DNA of 64,000 nucleotides from Phymorhynchus buccinoides (taxonomy: Eukaryota > Mollusca > Gastropoda > Neogastropoda > Raphitomidae), in NCBI GenBank assembly GCA_017654935.2, contig CM065699.1, positions 11,907,966 to 11,971,965 on the forward strand, in the 5' to 3' direction. The translations under genes and the position numbers were made by a program. Of this stretch, positions 24,160 to 35,164 are shown piece by piece (the first letter of the stretch is position 1; the number at the start of each line of letters is the position of its first letter). Below the pieces are notes generated by a model. The model did not search any database. It was not told where the DNA came from and was given only the letters and a program-made list of their open reading frames with translations.

Positions 24160-24935
24160 TTAACCCTTTCGCCGCCAGACATTTTGGGGGCCAACATTTT
24201 CCATTAACCCTCTCTAGGACACAGACGCCAAATTCGACCAAATTTTGTCAACTCATGCAGCCCGTATGCGCCGATTGCGCCCGCTGAACGCCAGGTCTAG
24301 TACGTTCACTTTCACTTTCTCCATACCCACAATGCAATATACTAAGTTAGTTCTTCCTTTACCTCAGTCTCGATGGTCCGTTTTTGGTTCTTACAGCAAG
24401 GGAAAGCACCCACTAGTCTTTTTGAACGGATTTTTCGAAGTGACCCCAAATTATTTTTCCACGTGACGTGCGCAGTATTGACTCGGCGCGATGCTCGGAG
24501 TGCCATTACGGATTTTTTATTCCAATTCATGGTTTGTTGTGTGACAGTGTGTTAGCTTTGGAATAATAATATCATCATTGCTATTCAATATGCATCTTTC
24601 AGAAATGAAATGTGAGTTAAACTTTATTCTGGGTGATTTTTTTAATGAAAAGATTTGGTGTGACGTTCAGAGTTAATTCCCATCTCTCGGGAACTGGGAT
24701 CGATTCCCGGTTCGAATGGTTGGGAGTCATTGGGTTAAACTTATATGGGTAGAGAATAGATTTTGCTTGCAATAGTGGGGATTCCCCTGTGACATGTTTA
24801 AAGTAAGGTCTATCATTATCTCCCCAAATTAAGGACACAGGATCATTGGCTAACACCCTGATTATAAGGCTTTTAATGACATGGGTGTTAAATCACTGTG
24901 GTGCAGAAATGCGACATTGGCTGTGAAAGGGTTAA
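24160..24935 (-). mobile_element. MITE family A, copy 3, inserted in the outer element and itself interrupted
   Basis: Minus-orientation copy: ttaaccctttcgccgccaga at the left and ggctgtgaaagggttaa at the right. The normal sequence is split after ccattaa by the inner insert at 24204-24738 and resumes at acttatatgggtagagaata. Confidence 0.85.
24204..24738. mobile_element. Innermost TTAA-flanked insertion
   Basis: Both ends are TTAA: ttaaccctctctaggacaca at the left and gagtcattgggttaa at the right. It interrupts the family A copy exactly at a TTAA that is single in the uninterrupted copy at 62357. The interior has no convincing ORF and ends near a B-box-like ggttcgaatgg. Confidence 0.75.
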
Positions 24936-25522
24936 CGGGCACCTCGGTATCGCGGACGCCTCAGCAATCCGGACAGTTGAACTCTTCTAGCGTCATGTGG
25001 TTTTTGACATTCCTGGTTGTCCGTTGCATGTCAACCGACAAGAGAGGAGTAACTATTTTTTGGACTGTGCATGCATTGCTTTAATGGAAGAAACAGACAT
25101 AAAATCTGAAAATAGACATGACACATGACAGGGTGCTTGGCAGTGAATGTCTTTGCATTTGGTGGGAGTGTAGAGTTATGTCTTGGGCGAACGTATTTGG
25201 TGCTAGAAGAGTTAACTCGGTCTCTTCTCGTCTTATTCATTACCAAAAGAGCACCTCGGACAGTTTTGGCCAGTCTGTAGGTAGGGTGGTCTGGTCGCAA
25301 TACTGAGGTTCCACTGTGTTATGTTTCTGATCTTGTTGAAATTCCTCGGTGCGTTTCTGTCACAGACTCATACCGTGTGCCGCCAGGCTTGCCTGGGTAG
25401 GGCCAAAATCTTATGTGTGATCTGTGAAGTGCTGGCCATTTTTTAGTGCGTGATTGTTTTTTGTTTGTTTTTTCTCTGTCAACTTCCATTCATTGCTTTG
25501 CCTGTTTCTTCTTCTTCTTCCC

Positions 25523-25875
25523 AGGCCATATGGCCATAATGGGTAAGGTATGTATGTATGTCCGGTTTTCAGTGTTCACTGGTCTCCCTGCTGCATTCAG
25601 CCGACACATTCCGATTTCGGAGGAGCTCAAAGCAGAAAATTATTTGGAAGAGTTTTGGAAATAGGCAGGAGAATGGGCCAATAATTCAGAAAAATAGATG
25701 ATAAGTAAGAAAGGGAAAAAGCAGAGTCAAAGAGAGTGATGATAGATCAGAGGAAGCTGCTAGCACATATCTTCCAGAAGTTCGTACTGAAAGACCCCCT
25801 CCCATCCCACGGTATCCCCCAAGGGGAGAGACTTGTGGAAGAGGCGGGGTCGTCCAGCTCCCTGTGTGGAGGCAC
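25523..25875 (+). repeat. Dispersed repeat Q, copy 1
   Basis: Starts at ccatatggccataatgggta and includes ctggtctccctgctgcattc and the block from gcaggagaatgggccaataa to gaagctgctagcacat. The same succession is found at 27330-27880. Parts are at 48825-48960 (minus), 52065-52150 (minus), 57230-57405 and 61095-61190 (minus). Confidence 0.75.
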
Positions 25876-25984
25876 GAGGCATCCATCCACTGCCCCGTGC
25901 CTGTTTGAATTTGGAATATTCACCATCAACAATGTATTGTTGCTTCTGGGAGGTGGTAGAATTGTCAAGAGAATGGCTGTGATT

Positions 25985-26695
25985 TTTGGCTCTATGAGTG
26001 AGTGAGTCAGTGGTATGATTGTTGTTTGGTTATGTGTATGTGTGTTTAACTTTGGCATTTTCTCTGGAAATAGAAGGCGTACATTGTTCAAACTGTGCAC
26101 GCATATAGATGTCTATGCAAGCTTTCAAACAATAATTTTTTGCTCACTCTATGAGTCACTCTGTGAGTCTATAGTATGATAGTTGTTCGGTTGTGTGTCT
26201 GTCTGTGTGTGTATGTGTGTGTGTGTTACGTCCGTGGTCTAATCTCCAACTTTAACATTGGCATTTTCTCGGGAAATAGAAGGCATACATTGTTCACTTT
26301 GCACTGATATAGATGTCTATGCACGCTTTCAAACAATAATTATTTGATTAATTAAATACTCAAAACAACACTATAAACAGATAACAAACAGGTAACATTT
26401 TAGATTAGTGGGTTAGAGAGTATTCAACAGGCAACATGAGTTAAGAAACTCATCAACACTGAAAGCCTCGGTAGCTCATTGGTAGAGTGTGTCTGTCATG
26501 CCAATGGTTCCGGGTACGATTCCCGGCACGGGCACTTTTTTAAAATTTATTTTTAGTTGTATCCATTAACGATAGTTTCATTTGTACTTTAAAATTGTAT
26601 TGCCAATCTTGTACTTTAGACACGCCCCTCAATCTTTGTTGTTGTCCCACATGTTCCTGTTCGAGTGAGCCTTGAAGGCTTTGCCTCTTGTTGTA
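25985..26695 (+). repeat. Composite repeat R, copy 1, with tRNA-like segment
   Basis: Two tandem blocks (about 25985-26140 and 26143-26345) share ggcattttctc, gaaatagaaggc and gctttcaaacaataat. A tRNA-like stretch at about 26466-26535 follows, with an A-box-like tagctcattggtagagtg and B-box-like gggtacgattcccgg. The tail cacatgttcctgttcgagtg leads to gccttgaaggctttgcctc. A second copy at 49345-50130 preserves the same order. Confidence 0.75.
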
Positions 26696-26753
26696 TTTTG
26701 AGAAAGAGAGACGGAGAGAGGGTTCTAAACATTTAACATATTCCTTGTTACAG

Positions 26754-26786
26754 TGGAGAAGGGTGCCCTCTTATGAGGACTATGCG
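26754..26786 (+). CDS. Possible 33-bp micro-exon
   Basis: Between ttccttgttacag and gtgagg lie 11 codons reading WRRVPSYEDYA, phase 0 on both sides and open. Length fits one hendecad. The Tyr/Pro content is not coiled coil, and without transcript evidence it could be chance. Confidence 0.25.
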
Positions 26787-26960
26787 GTGAGGAGGGTGTT
26801 TTTGTTTTGTTTGCAGTGGTGGATCTTGATTTTTATTGCATTCTATTAACACAAGTTGCAGGAATCTTTGAAATATAGATTAATCGGTTGAATTTGCAAG
26901 ATGGCATTTGTCTGTCTGTCTGCCTGTTTCTCACTCACTCTTTCTCACTCTCTCCCCCCA

Positions 26961-27060
<100 letters not shown>

Positions 27061-27329
27061 TATTCTATTATTCTCGGAAATTAACAATTATTTATTTATT
27101 CATTCATTCTCTCTTTTACACACTTTCTCTTTCTGTGTGTGTGTGTGTGTGTGTGTCCATTAAAGATATTTGATTTACTTTGAATGTGTTTTAATTCCAT
27201 AAAGTAATGAACTAAACTGAAATTTGTGTTTAATGTTTTCACTCATACTAACTTGTTAATGGACATGTTTTGAAGTCCTGTGGAGTGAGGACAAAGGATG
27301 TCAAGTGACAGTCTTCTTCTTCTGCGTTC

Positions 27330-27880
27330 CCAGGCCATATGGCCATAGTGGATAAGGTACATATGTGTCCAGTTTTCACTGGTCTCCCTGTTGCATGCAG
27401 CCGACTTTCAGATTCAGGGCTCCCAGGGACCCCCATTTGGGGGTCTATGAAGCACTAACATTCTCAAGGACCCTCTAAAAGAATGTGCAGGGGGTCCCAG
27501 GGATGCACTAGAAAAATTCTTTTTGGCATTCACAATGCCACTGGGACCCTCTGTCCTGCCTCTGGGACCCTCTATTCTGTAAGTGAAGGAGTCCCTGTGA
27601 CCCTTTGTTTTGCGGGACGATTGGGAGCCCTGAGATTTCTGATGAGCTCAAAGGAGAAAATATCAGGAAGATTTTTTTTTAAAGATGGGAGAATGGGCCA
27701 CTAAGTCAGAAAGATAGTAGATGACAGAAAGCAAAGGGGAAAAGGCAGAGTCAAAGAGAGTGGCAGATTAGAGGAAGCTACAAGCACAGAACTTCCAGAA
27801 GATTGGGGAACTATTTGTATGAAAGACCCCCACCAGTATGCCCACAGGGAGAGACTCGTGGAGGGGGCGGTGTCCCCAAA
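27330..27880 (+). repeat. Dispersed repeat Q, copy 2
   Basis: Has ccatatggccatagtggata at the left and cttccagaagattgggg at the right. An inserted palindromic block at 27415-27625 contains gggacccccatttgggggtc, related to 60595-60655. Confidence 0.75.
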
Positions 27881-28085
27881 TGACAGTCAAATTATGGTTG
27901 CATTTTTGTGTGTGTGTTGCTGGTTTTTGCCTCTGGTTTTTGCCTACAAACTAATAAAAGAAACCTTGGGTTGTGCTTTTCTTCACAGTTGATCATCAAT
28001 GCAATTTATGTGGCTTTTCACTTCATTGTTGACTTTTGAAAAAAATGATGTGTGAAGCTTGTGAGACTTGTGTCGCCCAAAACAG

Positions 28086-28422
28086 TACCGTATTTTAGGA
28101 CTATAAGGCGATAGTTTTTTTTCGCAGGCTGAGACCCCTGCGCCTTATAATGTGACTAATACCGTATTTTTCGGACTGTAAGGCGCACCTTTGTATAAGG
28201 CGCACCCCCAAAGTTTTAACCAAATTTCAGATTTTGTTACTATTTTATTAGTCACATTATAAGGCGCAGGGGTCTCAGTCTTGGGGAAAAAAAGTATCGC
28301 CTTATAGTCTGTAAAATATGGTAATATAGTAAGAAAATAGAGAAGCAAAATCTGAATGTTGTGTTAAATTTGGGGGGTGCGCCTTATAATCAGGTGCGCC
28401 TTATATTCCATAAAATACGGTA
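28086..28422. mobile_element. MITE family C, two copies nested or in tandem
   Basis: A short copy (taccgtattttaggactata to taatgtgactaa) runs into a fuller one, accgtatttttcggactgta to taaaatacggta. The shared signature words ataaggcgcaccccc and gcgccttataatcaggtgcg are inverted relative to one another. Confidence 0.85.
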
Positions 28423-28640
28423 ATCCTAGATGCACCACTGTTAATTGTTAATAATCAGTTCTCATAATTACAACTCTGTTGGTATGCTTGATATATTACA
28501 TTTATTTTTTGTTATAACTATATAATATTTTTTAAACCTCTGTTTAGGCCATTATCTGATTTTTGTCGTTCAAGAAGAAATGAACAAATTACGGAAGCCG
28601 ATATATTTTGAGGTTAACCTGGGTTGTCAAGCAGTGGTGG

Positions 28641-28930
28641 GGTGGGGACTTAAAGCTAGTCCGACCCGTGCGCTTTACTCACGTAATAATCCCACGGCAG
28701 TTGAAAGTCGGTAAGAGCAGGGAGAAATCCCGCTGCCTGGTATGGCCAAATTGATAGATAGGTTTTCCAAGTGTGCCCACCCCCCCTCCTTACCCTGTGC
28801 CCCCCCCCCCCCAATTTTAAAAAAAAATCTGTAGGCGCTGCGCTTGCGGTGACGCTCTCTCCAAGGGAGAGCAGCCCGAATTTCACAGAGATACGTTTCT
28901 GTGGGTAGGATATACCAAATAACAAAAATA
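28641..28930 (+). mobile_element. SINE body, plus strand, head missing
   Basis: Shows ggggacttaaagctagtcc, gaaagtcggtaagagcaggg, gcctggtatggccaaattga and cccgaatttcacagagat, matching the complete copy at 59088-59520. A C14 run and an A9 run interrupt it. Confidence 0.75.
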
Positions 28931-29170
28931 CCCTAAAAAATCATTCATGCAAGCTAGAGATTGCTCTTGTTCTTGTTTTGTAATCACCATTTCCTTTTCT
29001 GAAAGCAAGATCAATGCGAAAATTCTACAAGATAGAGCAGTTAGTAATGAAAAGACTGAGCAGTGATCCTTGGTGAAGGTTTAGCAGGTTTCCTACTGTT
29101 TTCTTGCTTCTAATGTGTTGTTGGAGCTGTCACAAACGGTTGAACTGTCATATTGTCTCTCTTTCTGCAG

Positions 29171-29254
29171 GCCAGCAAGTCAGAAGAGACAATCCGACAG
29201 CTGAGGGCGGAGCTAGCGTCAATCAAGGACCAGCAGTCTCACTCCGCCCATGAT
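29171..29254 (+). CDS. Coiled-coil gene, exon encoding visible residues 217-244
   Basis: Acceptor ctctttctgcag, donor gtgagt. 28 codons: ASKSEETIRQLRAELASIKD then QQSHSAHD, phase 0. The first 20 residues are ideal heptads (I, L, L, I at core positions); the His/Ser end is weaker. Both splice sites are near consensus, making this one of the cleaner exons. Confidence 0.87.
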
Positions 29255-31009
29255 GTGAGTGCCTCCTGTGTCCTGAGGGTCACTAATAATAATAATAACG
29301 ACCATTTTTATAGCGCTTATAAGCGCTTCACAAAGAAGTTAAAAATCTGAGCAAAAATAACAAATAACACTAATCATAAAGAATAACACGAAACGAAATC
29401 ACGATAACTACATTTATGTCAAATCTCCTCCCCCCTCACACTCCACCAGAATATCAACCATCACAAAAGGTTTTCTTTACGCAAGAGGCATTTTCTCACA
29501 CATCCCCCCCCCCCCCCCGCATTCACCACCCCTCTTCATTAGTTCATAGACCTCAAGCTGACCTACTTTTCATAGATCTCAGCGCGCACGCACACATGTT
29601 TGCATGCACACACACACGCGCACAGTGGGACAAATCCCCGTACACACACACACATACACGCACGCACGCAGCTCGTCCAGGATAAACATACTAAATGGAG
29701 TGTTTCCAGCATATATAACGACAGGATACAAGACAGTGTGTGGTCTGTGTTTCTTTGAGGCGCTCTTTGTGCCACGCATTTCTCTGTCTTAAATAACGCA
29801 AGTTCATCATGATGTAAATTTAAAATGCAAAATATTTGCTTGTGGAATTGCTTGTGCTGCCAGTCCATTTAGCATACTTTTAATCGAACAGTTATTTATA
29901 TCCCCAAAGATGTGTGGGTTTTTTTTTTTTGGGGGGGGGGGGGGTGTTGGGGGGGGGGGGGGGGGTGTCTTTGCTTTTTTATGTTTCCCGGTCATACTTA
30001 AATGTTATTTACATCACCTAATAATGTTTTGTGTCATGATCATCTTTTTTATTGAACTTGTCTGTTGTTTGTTACCCGGCCAGAGGCCGAGGTATTGCGA
30101 TAGGTTTGTGTGTCTGTGTGTGTGTCTGTCTGTCTGTGTATCGATTATCTTAAAAACTACTGTTTGGATTTTGATTAAAATTGGCAGAGGGGTAGACAGC
30201 TTGAAAAGGAAGCTTCCTTTCGTTAATCAACACCGTGCTGACCTTGAAGTTTGACCTTGAAAACCGAAATTTCCCCTTTGGGCTATGTAATTTCCCCCCA
30301 GCTTTATTTCGTGAACTAGTGAACAGAATCGCTTCAAATTTTGTGTGGTGGTGTACCATGGTGCAAGGAAGTTTGCATAAAAGTTCAGCTGTATCTCATG
30401 AACTACTGAACAGAATCGCTTCAAATTTTGGGCTATGTATTTTATGCGTTCTGTAAGGGTGGAAAGTGGTGTGTTTATTGGGGGGTGGGGGTGGGGGGAC
30501 AGGACATAACTCTGGCCGGGTTTGCATTGTCACAATGCGTTGCTGGCGCCCGGCAATGGCCTTGTATTGTGTTGCTGACAGCAGCCAAATTTCCTTTCAT
30601 GCATTGTTTTTAAAAGGACAATAATATGATTTGATTGATTTGATTTGATTTGGGATTAAATAATGAAGTGTTCTCAGAAACATATTTTTTTTGTATTAAG
30701 AAACCTCCGGATTTGTTCTTATTCTCTTCATGTGACCTATGCAAACAACAGAAGAATATGTTGATAAAGCTTCTTAGTCTTATCATTTCGAATAATTCAT
30801 AAATGTTGTAAACTTTAAAAACCAGTATCCTTAATGTTATGCCAATATGTTTTGCGTGTTTTGCAAATATGTGAAGCATATACAAAATCCAACATTTAAC
30901 ATTGAAGATGACATATGTATTGTTAGAATATGATTTTGTTGAAAGAAGAATCCATGAGAACGAGCAGCTCACAAACAGAAGATGACGGCGACCATGTGCG
31001 TTGTTTCAG
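29255..31009. other. Intron between the 29171 and 31010 exons
   Basis: Contains the AATAAT repeat at 29282, a CA-rich tract at 29585-29670, a T10-G12-T-G17 homopolymer cluster at 29917-29965 and an interspersed repeat at 30075-30445. 30446-31009 shows no recognisable feature beyond a (GATTT)n-like stretch at 30627-30652. Confidence 0.7.
30075..30445 (+). repeat. Interspersed repeat related to 8080-8840
   Basis: Shares gaatcgcttcaaatttt (twice), gaccttgaagtttgacct and the TG-rich beginning gtgtgtctgtctgtctgtg. Confidence 0.6.
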
Positions 31010-31093
31010 CTGTCACACTATGAAAGGCGGATCAGCACCTTGGAGTCAGAACTGAGGGAGTCAAAGGACCAGCGCAGAAAGGCCACGGAGGAG
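31010..31093 (+). CDS. Coiled-coil gene, exon encoding visible residues 245-272
   Basis: Acceptor cgttgtttcag, donor gtaatg. 28 codons: LSHYERRISTLESELRESKD then QRRKATEE, phase 0. It heads a five-copy tandem array. Only this copy has an acceptor with a pyrimidine tract, so it is the copy expected in the mRNA, although the donor could be taken from any copy. Confidence 0.87.
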
Positions 31094-31714
31094 GTAATGA
31101 AATCATTGTCATCATCATCATCATCATTATCATCATTATTATAATGTCTACAAAGCGTCTGTCGCATTATGAAAGGCGGATCAGCACCTTGGAGTCTGAA
31201 CTGAGGGAGTCGAAGGACCAGCGCAGAAAGGCCACGGAGGAGGTAATGAAATCATTATCATCATCATCATCATCATCACCATCATTATAGTGTCTACAAA
31301 GCATCTGTCGCACTATGAAAGGCGAATCAGCACCTTGGAGTCTGAACTGAGGGAGTCGAAGGACCAGCGCAGAAAGGCCACGGAGGAGGTAATGAAATCA
31401 TTGTCATCATCATCATCATCATTATCATCATTATTATAATGTCTACAAAGCATCTGTCGCATTATGAAAGGCGAATCAGCACCTTGGAGTCTGAACTGAG
31501 GGAGTCGAAGGACCAGCGCAGAAAGGCCACAGAGGAGGTAATGAAATCATTATCATCATCACCATCATTATAATGTCTACAAAGCATCTGTCGCATTATG
31601 AAAGGCGGATCAGTACCTTGGAGTCTGAACTGAGGGAGTCGAAGGACCAGCGCAGAAAGGCCACGGAGGAGGTAATAAAATCATTATCATCACCATCATC
31701 ACCATCATTGTAAT
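31094..31714 (+). repeat. Exon-plus-donor tandem array (four further full copies)
   Basis: Full 84-bp copies at 31159-31242, 31305-31388, 31454-31537 and 31588-31671 encode virtually the same 28 residues, with no stop. Each is followed by gtaatgaaatcatt (last: gtaataaaatcatt) and a (CAT/ATT)n tract. In place of the ttgtttcag acceptor they have tctacaaagcgt or tctacaaagcat. The only AG nearby is caaag, which would add one codon in frame but has no pyrimidine tract. The repeat period is 131-149 bp. Confidence 0.95.
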
Positions 31715-32660
31715 CAGACCTGCTAACCTTTCCGCTTTGAGCAGAAGTTCTTCCGCTCAGACTACATTTCTTCCGCCCTTCCGCTCAAGTCCATAAAATT
31801 CCGTTTTAAAAACTTAATAAAAAAAGCTTTTTTGAACACACAAAATCATCGTCTTATATACAGAGGAGCACAGCTGCTGTGCATATAACCGACTTTCTAG
31901 TTTCTGTTTGCGCACTTCCGTCAAGATGGTGATTGACACATCGATGTGTGTGAGACTCTGGGGAGAAAAGAAAGAATAGACCAATATTTCTGCCAAGATT
32001 ACATGGAAAAGTATCTGTGCATTCAGAGATCAAGAAAGTGTGCATCATGCTAGATGTATGATGTGCTCACTACACTTAAAATTCTCCTATGGAGGGTGTC
32101 AAAACATCAAATGCCACATTGCTTCTCATCGTCTTATCGGAACTGCAAACTCCCAGACTTCGTCTTCCACCGTTACCGACGGAAAGGAGAACAAAGACAA
32201 CTTCAACTGATTCATTATTTTCCTTCCAAGTCTTATTATTTAAGTCATCTATGGCACCAACCGTCTTGGTCTGCCCAAATAAAAAGGACAGAGGAACAAA
32301 CCAAAAGCTTCTATTGTGTTAGGAATAGTTGTAACACTTCCAGACAAGACTAGTTTTAAACCTTCCCAGCTGGCTGCCGCTTGGCAGTGGCTGCGCCGAG
32401 TGCCGGCTAGTTCGTTCAACCTCACAACTGTTGGCGACGGCACGATTTTAGCACTTTTGCGATTTTTTTTTACGGTACTTTTGCCATAGTTAAGTTCTTA
32501 TTGCTATACATCATTGGAAAGAGCAAAACTTCAACTTTACTCTCGTATAATTTTCAAAGATATTATGATTACTACTTCGCCACAATTCTACTTCAAATGA
32601 CTTATCCGAAACACGCAAAAAAATAGCTTTGTGTGTGCATGTGTGTGTGAGAGAGAGTGA

Positions 32661-32739
<79 letters not shown>

Positions 32740-32842
32740 AGAAATAGAAAGAGAGAGAGAGAAAAAAAAGAGACAGAGAGAGAGGGCATCGTCCCACTCT
32801 ACTTCATTAGTAAAACTTTGTGTAGGCTGTAGCGGAACGCGT

Positions 32843-32875
<33 letters not shown>

Positions 32876-33395
32876 CGAGAGAGAGAGAGAGAGAGAACGC
32901 ACTCTGCTACATCACATGTGTGTAGTGTGGAAGATTCCAGACACTGCTTTCGCGCCACAATAGAAACCGGGATTTTTAAAAAATTAGATGGTGAAGGTCA
33001 GGTCAAGACAAACCAAATAGCCTCCTATCCTAGATAAGGCTCCCTATTTGCTAGTAGTGCAGTTTTTTTCCACTATGCCGCAATAGGGAGAAGGAGAGAT
33101 TTTTTTAAAATAGCTCCAGCCTCATGGGGCTGGTCCGTCTACAGATAAGAGCTGAAGCTCCCACTACTTGAGGCGGTGCGTCGTTAACTGCCACTTTCGC
33201 TTCCAGCCGAAAGTGGCTGGTGCGGCGCGAAAAAGTTAAACAAGACAAGTTCACAAGGATGAAAATTGCTTGCTTCAAATTATGTTTAAGTCCGAAAGGT
33301 AAGATGCCGCGTCAAAATTCCTCTTAGCTCCCAAAAATTCCTATTTCCTGCTACAAATATTCCTCTTTTGGTCTGTTAGGGGGTTGGCAGGTCTG
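31715..33395. mobile_element. Non-autonomous DNA transposon with intact termini, inserted in the exon array
   Basis: Terminal inverted repeats cagacctgctaacc (31715-31728) and ggttggcaggtctg (33382-33395) are flanked by direct TGTAAT duplications (31709-31714 and 33396-33401). Removing the element and one duplication restores the array sequence tgtaatgtctacaaagcat. The 1,681-bp interior has no long ORF. The CAG...CTG ends resemble hAT-like elements, but hAT duplications are normally 8 bp, so the superfamily is left open. Confidence 0.88.
32640..32897. repeat. (TG)n-(GA)n compound microsatellites inside the transposon
   Basis: TG at 32666-32717 followed by GA to 32789, and a second TG-GA pair at 32841-32897. 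Confidence 0.95.
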
Positions 33396-33440
33396 TGTAA
33401 TGTCTACAAAGCATCACAAAGGAGGTACAAGTAGTTTTGT
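33396..33440 (+). pseudogene. Truncated sixth copy of the exon array
   Basis: After the transposon, tgtctacaaagcatc continues directly into acaaaggaggtacaag. This matches the unit start and the exon end plus donor with the middle deleted. Confidence 0.65.
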
Positions 33441-33865
33441 GGGAAAGATTATTATAATGTGGATGATACGGAAAACTCCAAACTTCTTATTTGTTATTTT
33501 CTCCTGTGTGTGTGTGTGTTTTATTTTTACTTTATTGATTGACCATGTTTGGGGACTATAAGGACACATTATTATAAGGAGGATCTCCCAAATTTACACA
33601 AATTTCATATTTTGTTCTTATATTTTCTTGATTTTATGTTGGGTTTGTTTTCAAATGTATTTTTTAAATAATATTTAAGTGTTGTTTTAATTATCTTCTC
33701 ATTCATCGTTTCTGTGTTGAAGAACAAAGAGCTCAAATTTTTATTGTGAGGTGTTGCACTTAGAAGAAGAATTTCATCATTATTATATTATTATTTTCTT
33801 AATACATTGTTAGTCATATTATGCATTCTGCTTTAACATCCTATATTATATTAACCAATCTACAG

Positions 33866-33930
33866 ATTGTTGCCCTATAGGAGAGGGGTCTGGATAGTCA
33901 GCTCTCCACTCATGACTATCCTCCTCAAAT
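33866..33930 (+). pseudogene. Pseudo-exon, duplicate of the exon at 34003
   Basis: After ccaatctacag the sequence attgttgccctataggagag parallels the functional attggggccctacaggagag. The cagctctccactcatgac part is also conserved. The fifth codon is TAG and similarity fades after about 65 bp, so it cannot be included without a stop. Confidence 0.8.
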
Positions 33931-34002
33931 CAAGATTATTCTGTCTGACTAAGAATTAGAATAGGCATTATGTAATTTGTGTCTATAACATGCATTATGC
34001 AG

Positions 34003-34161
34003 ATTGGGGCCCTACAGGAGAGGGTTCGGGACAGTCAGCTCTCCACTCACGACCATCATGAGATCTTGAAATCGGAGCTAAGGAGACGCGACGAAACCAT
34101 CCAGACCCTGCGCCTGGACGTCCTCAATCTGCAGGAAAAGAGAGACGCCGCTGTGGCCGAG
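34003..34161 (+). CDS. Coiled-coil gene, exon encoding visible residues 273-325
   Basis: Acceptor gcattatgcag, donor gtgtgt. 53 codons, phase 0: IGALQERVRDSQLSTHDHHE, ILKSELRRRDETIQTLRLDV, LNLQEKRDAAVAE. 53 equals six heptads plus one hendecad, the same length as the exons at 52525 and 57495. The HDHH segment is a likely local break in the coil. Confidence 0.87.
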
Positions 34162-35150
34162 GTGTGTGTTCTGTCACATTCCGCTTTTCCTCCCATGTTA
34201 GACCAGAGATGTTGGATAAGTTACGTCTGTGAGGCAAAAGTAGATATATGGTCCAGGCTCGTAATAGACGATTTTCTGGAAAAAACTAGGGGAGAGTACT
34301 TTGTGAAAATTAGAGTTGTTTACCTTACTTGCTCAGTCAAATACCATAGCGAAAAAGAAAAAAATGGCGTTGATGAGTGAAGCGAAGCGAGTGAATGATT
34401 TGCAAACATTTTGAATAGAAAGAGGGGTTACAAACTGATCTAACTTGCAAAACATCGAGGACTTGCAAAGAAATAAACATTGAGATTGACCCAGATAGCT
34501 TGATGGTGAGAAACACAAACTGAGTGTCTAAATCTAGATCTAAATCACATGTTAACGGACAGAAAGTTACCACTTTCAGATTGCTATCATGCATTTTGGG
34601 AAAGGGGTGACTACAAATGTCAAAAAATATACATGATAGCAATTGCCCCGACAGATGGTAATCATTCCTATTTTTGGGATCTACCTGATGGTAGAGTAAC
34701 TTCCTCTGACCAATTGAATTAGGCAAGATCACTCCAATACACCTTTACATTACTCTCCTTAATTATTTCCGAACAATTCCTATTATCAATAATAGTCAAA
34801 GTTTTCCAAAGCGGTAGAATTGTCATTCAGGATTTACAAAGTGTACTGTATTTTTTTTATCTATGACGCACACCTTATAAGGTGCACCCCCCAAATTTGA
34901 CACAAAATTGGGATTTTGTTACTCTATTTTCTTACTATTTTAGTCATATATGGCGCAGGAGTCTTTGTCTGGAAAAAAGTATTGCCTTATACTCCAAAAA
35001 ATATAGCAATAGCTGCTAGTTAATCTTCACACTTCAAAGAGTTGGATTTTAAGATTTTTTACTTGCGTACACATTCTACTTATACTGGTACCCAGTTCTT
35101 GCTTGTATTTTTTTGCACGTGCTAGAGAAAAAAGTTCTTTGTGTGTCTGT
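34162..35150. other. Intron segment with a degenerate family C MITE
   Basis: The coding frame stays open past 34161 for some 70 codons without coiled-coil character, so it is treated as intron. A degenerate family C element lies at 34848-35013 (tgtactgta, caccttataaggtgcacccc, gccttatactcc). The rest is unrecognised. Confidence 0.6.
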
Positions 35151-35164
35151 GTGTTGCGCTTGTT

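Larger units (their letters stand above)
24144..25318. mobile_element. Outer element of a triple-nested transposon (family B ends)
   Basis: Inverted ends tacggtggaacc (24144) and gaggttccactgtg (25318) match the family B MITEs, but the interior is larger and unrelated. The interior carries ctcggtatcgcggacgcctc and further gcacctcggacagttttggc words. A family A element is inserted close to the left end. Confidence 0.75.

Noticed and set aside
26466..26535. Genuine tRNA gene (also 49918-49975 and 59095-59185)
   Set aside because: A and B box-like words exist, but I could not fold a proper acceptor and anticodon stem, and each lies in a dispersed repeat, so SINE heads are more likely.
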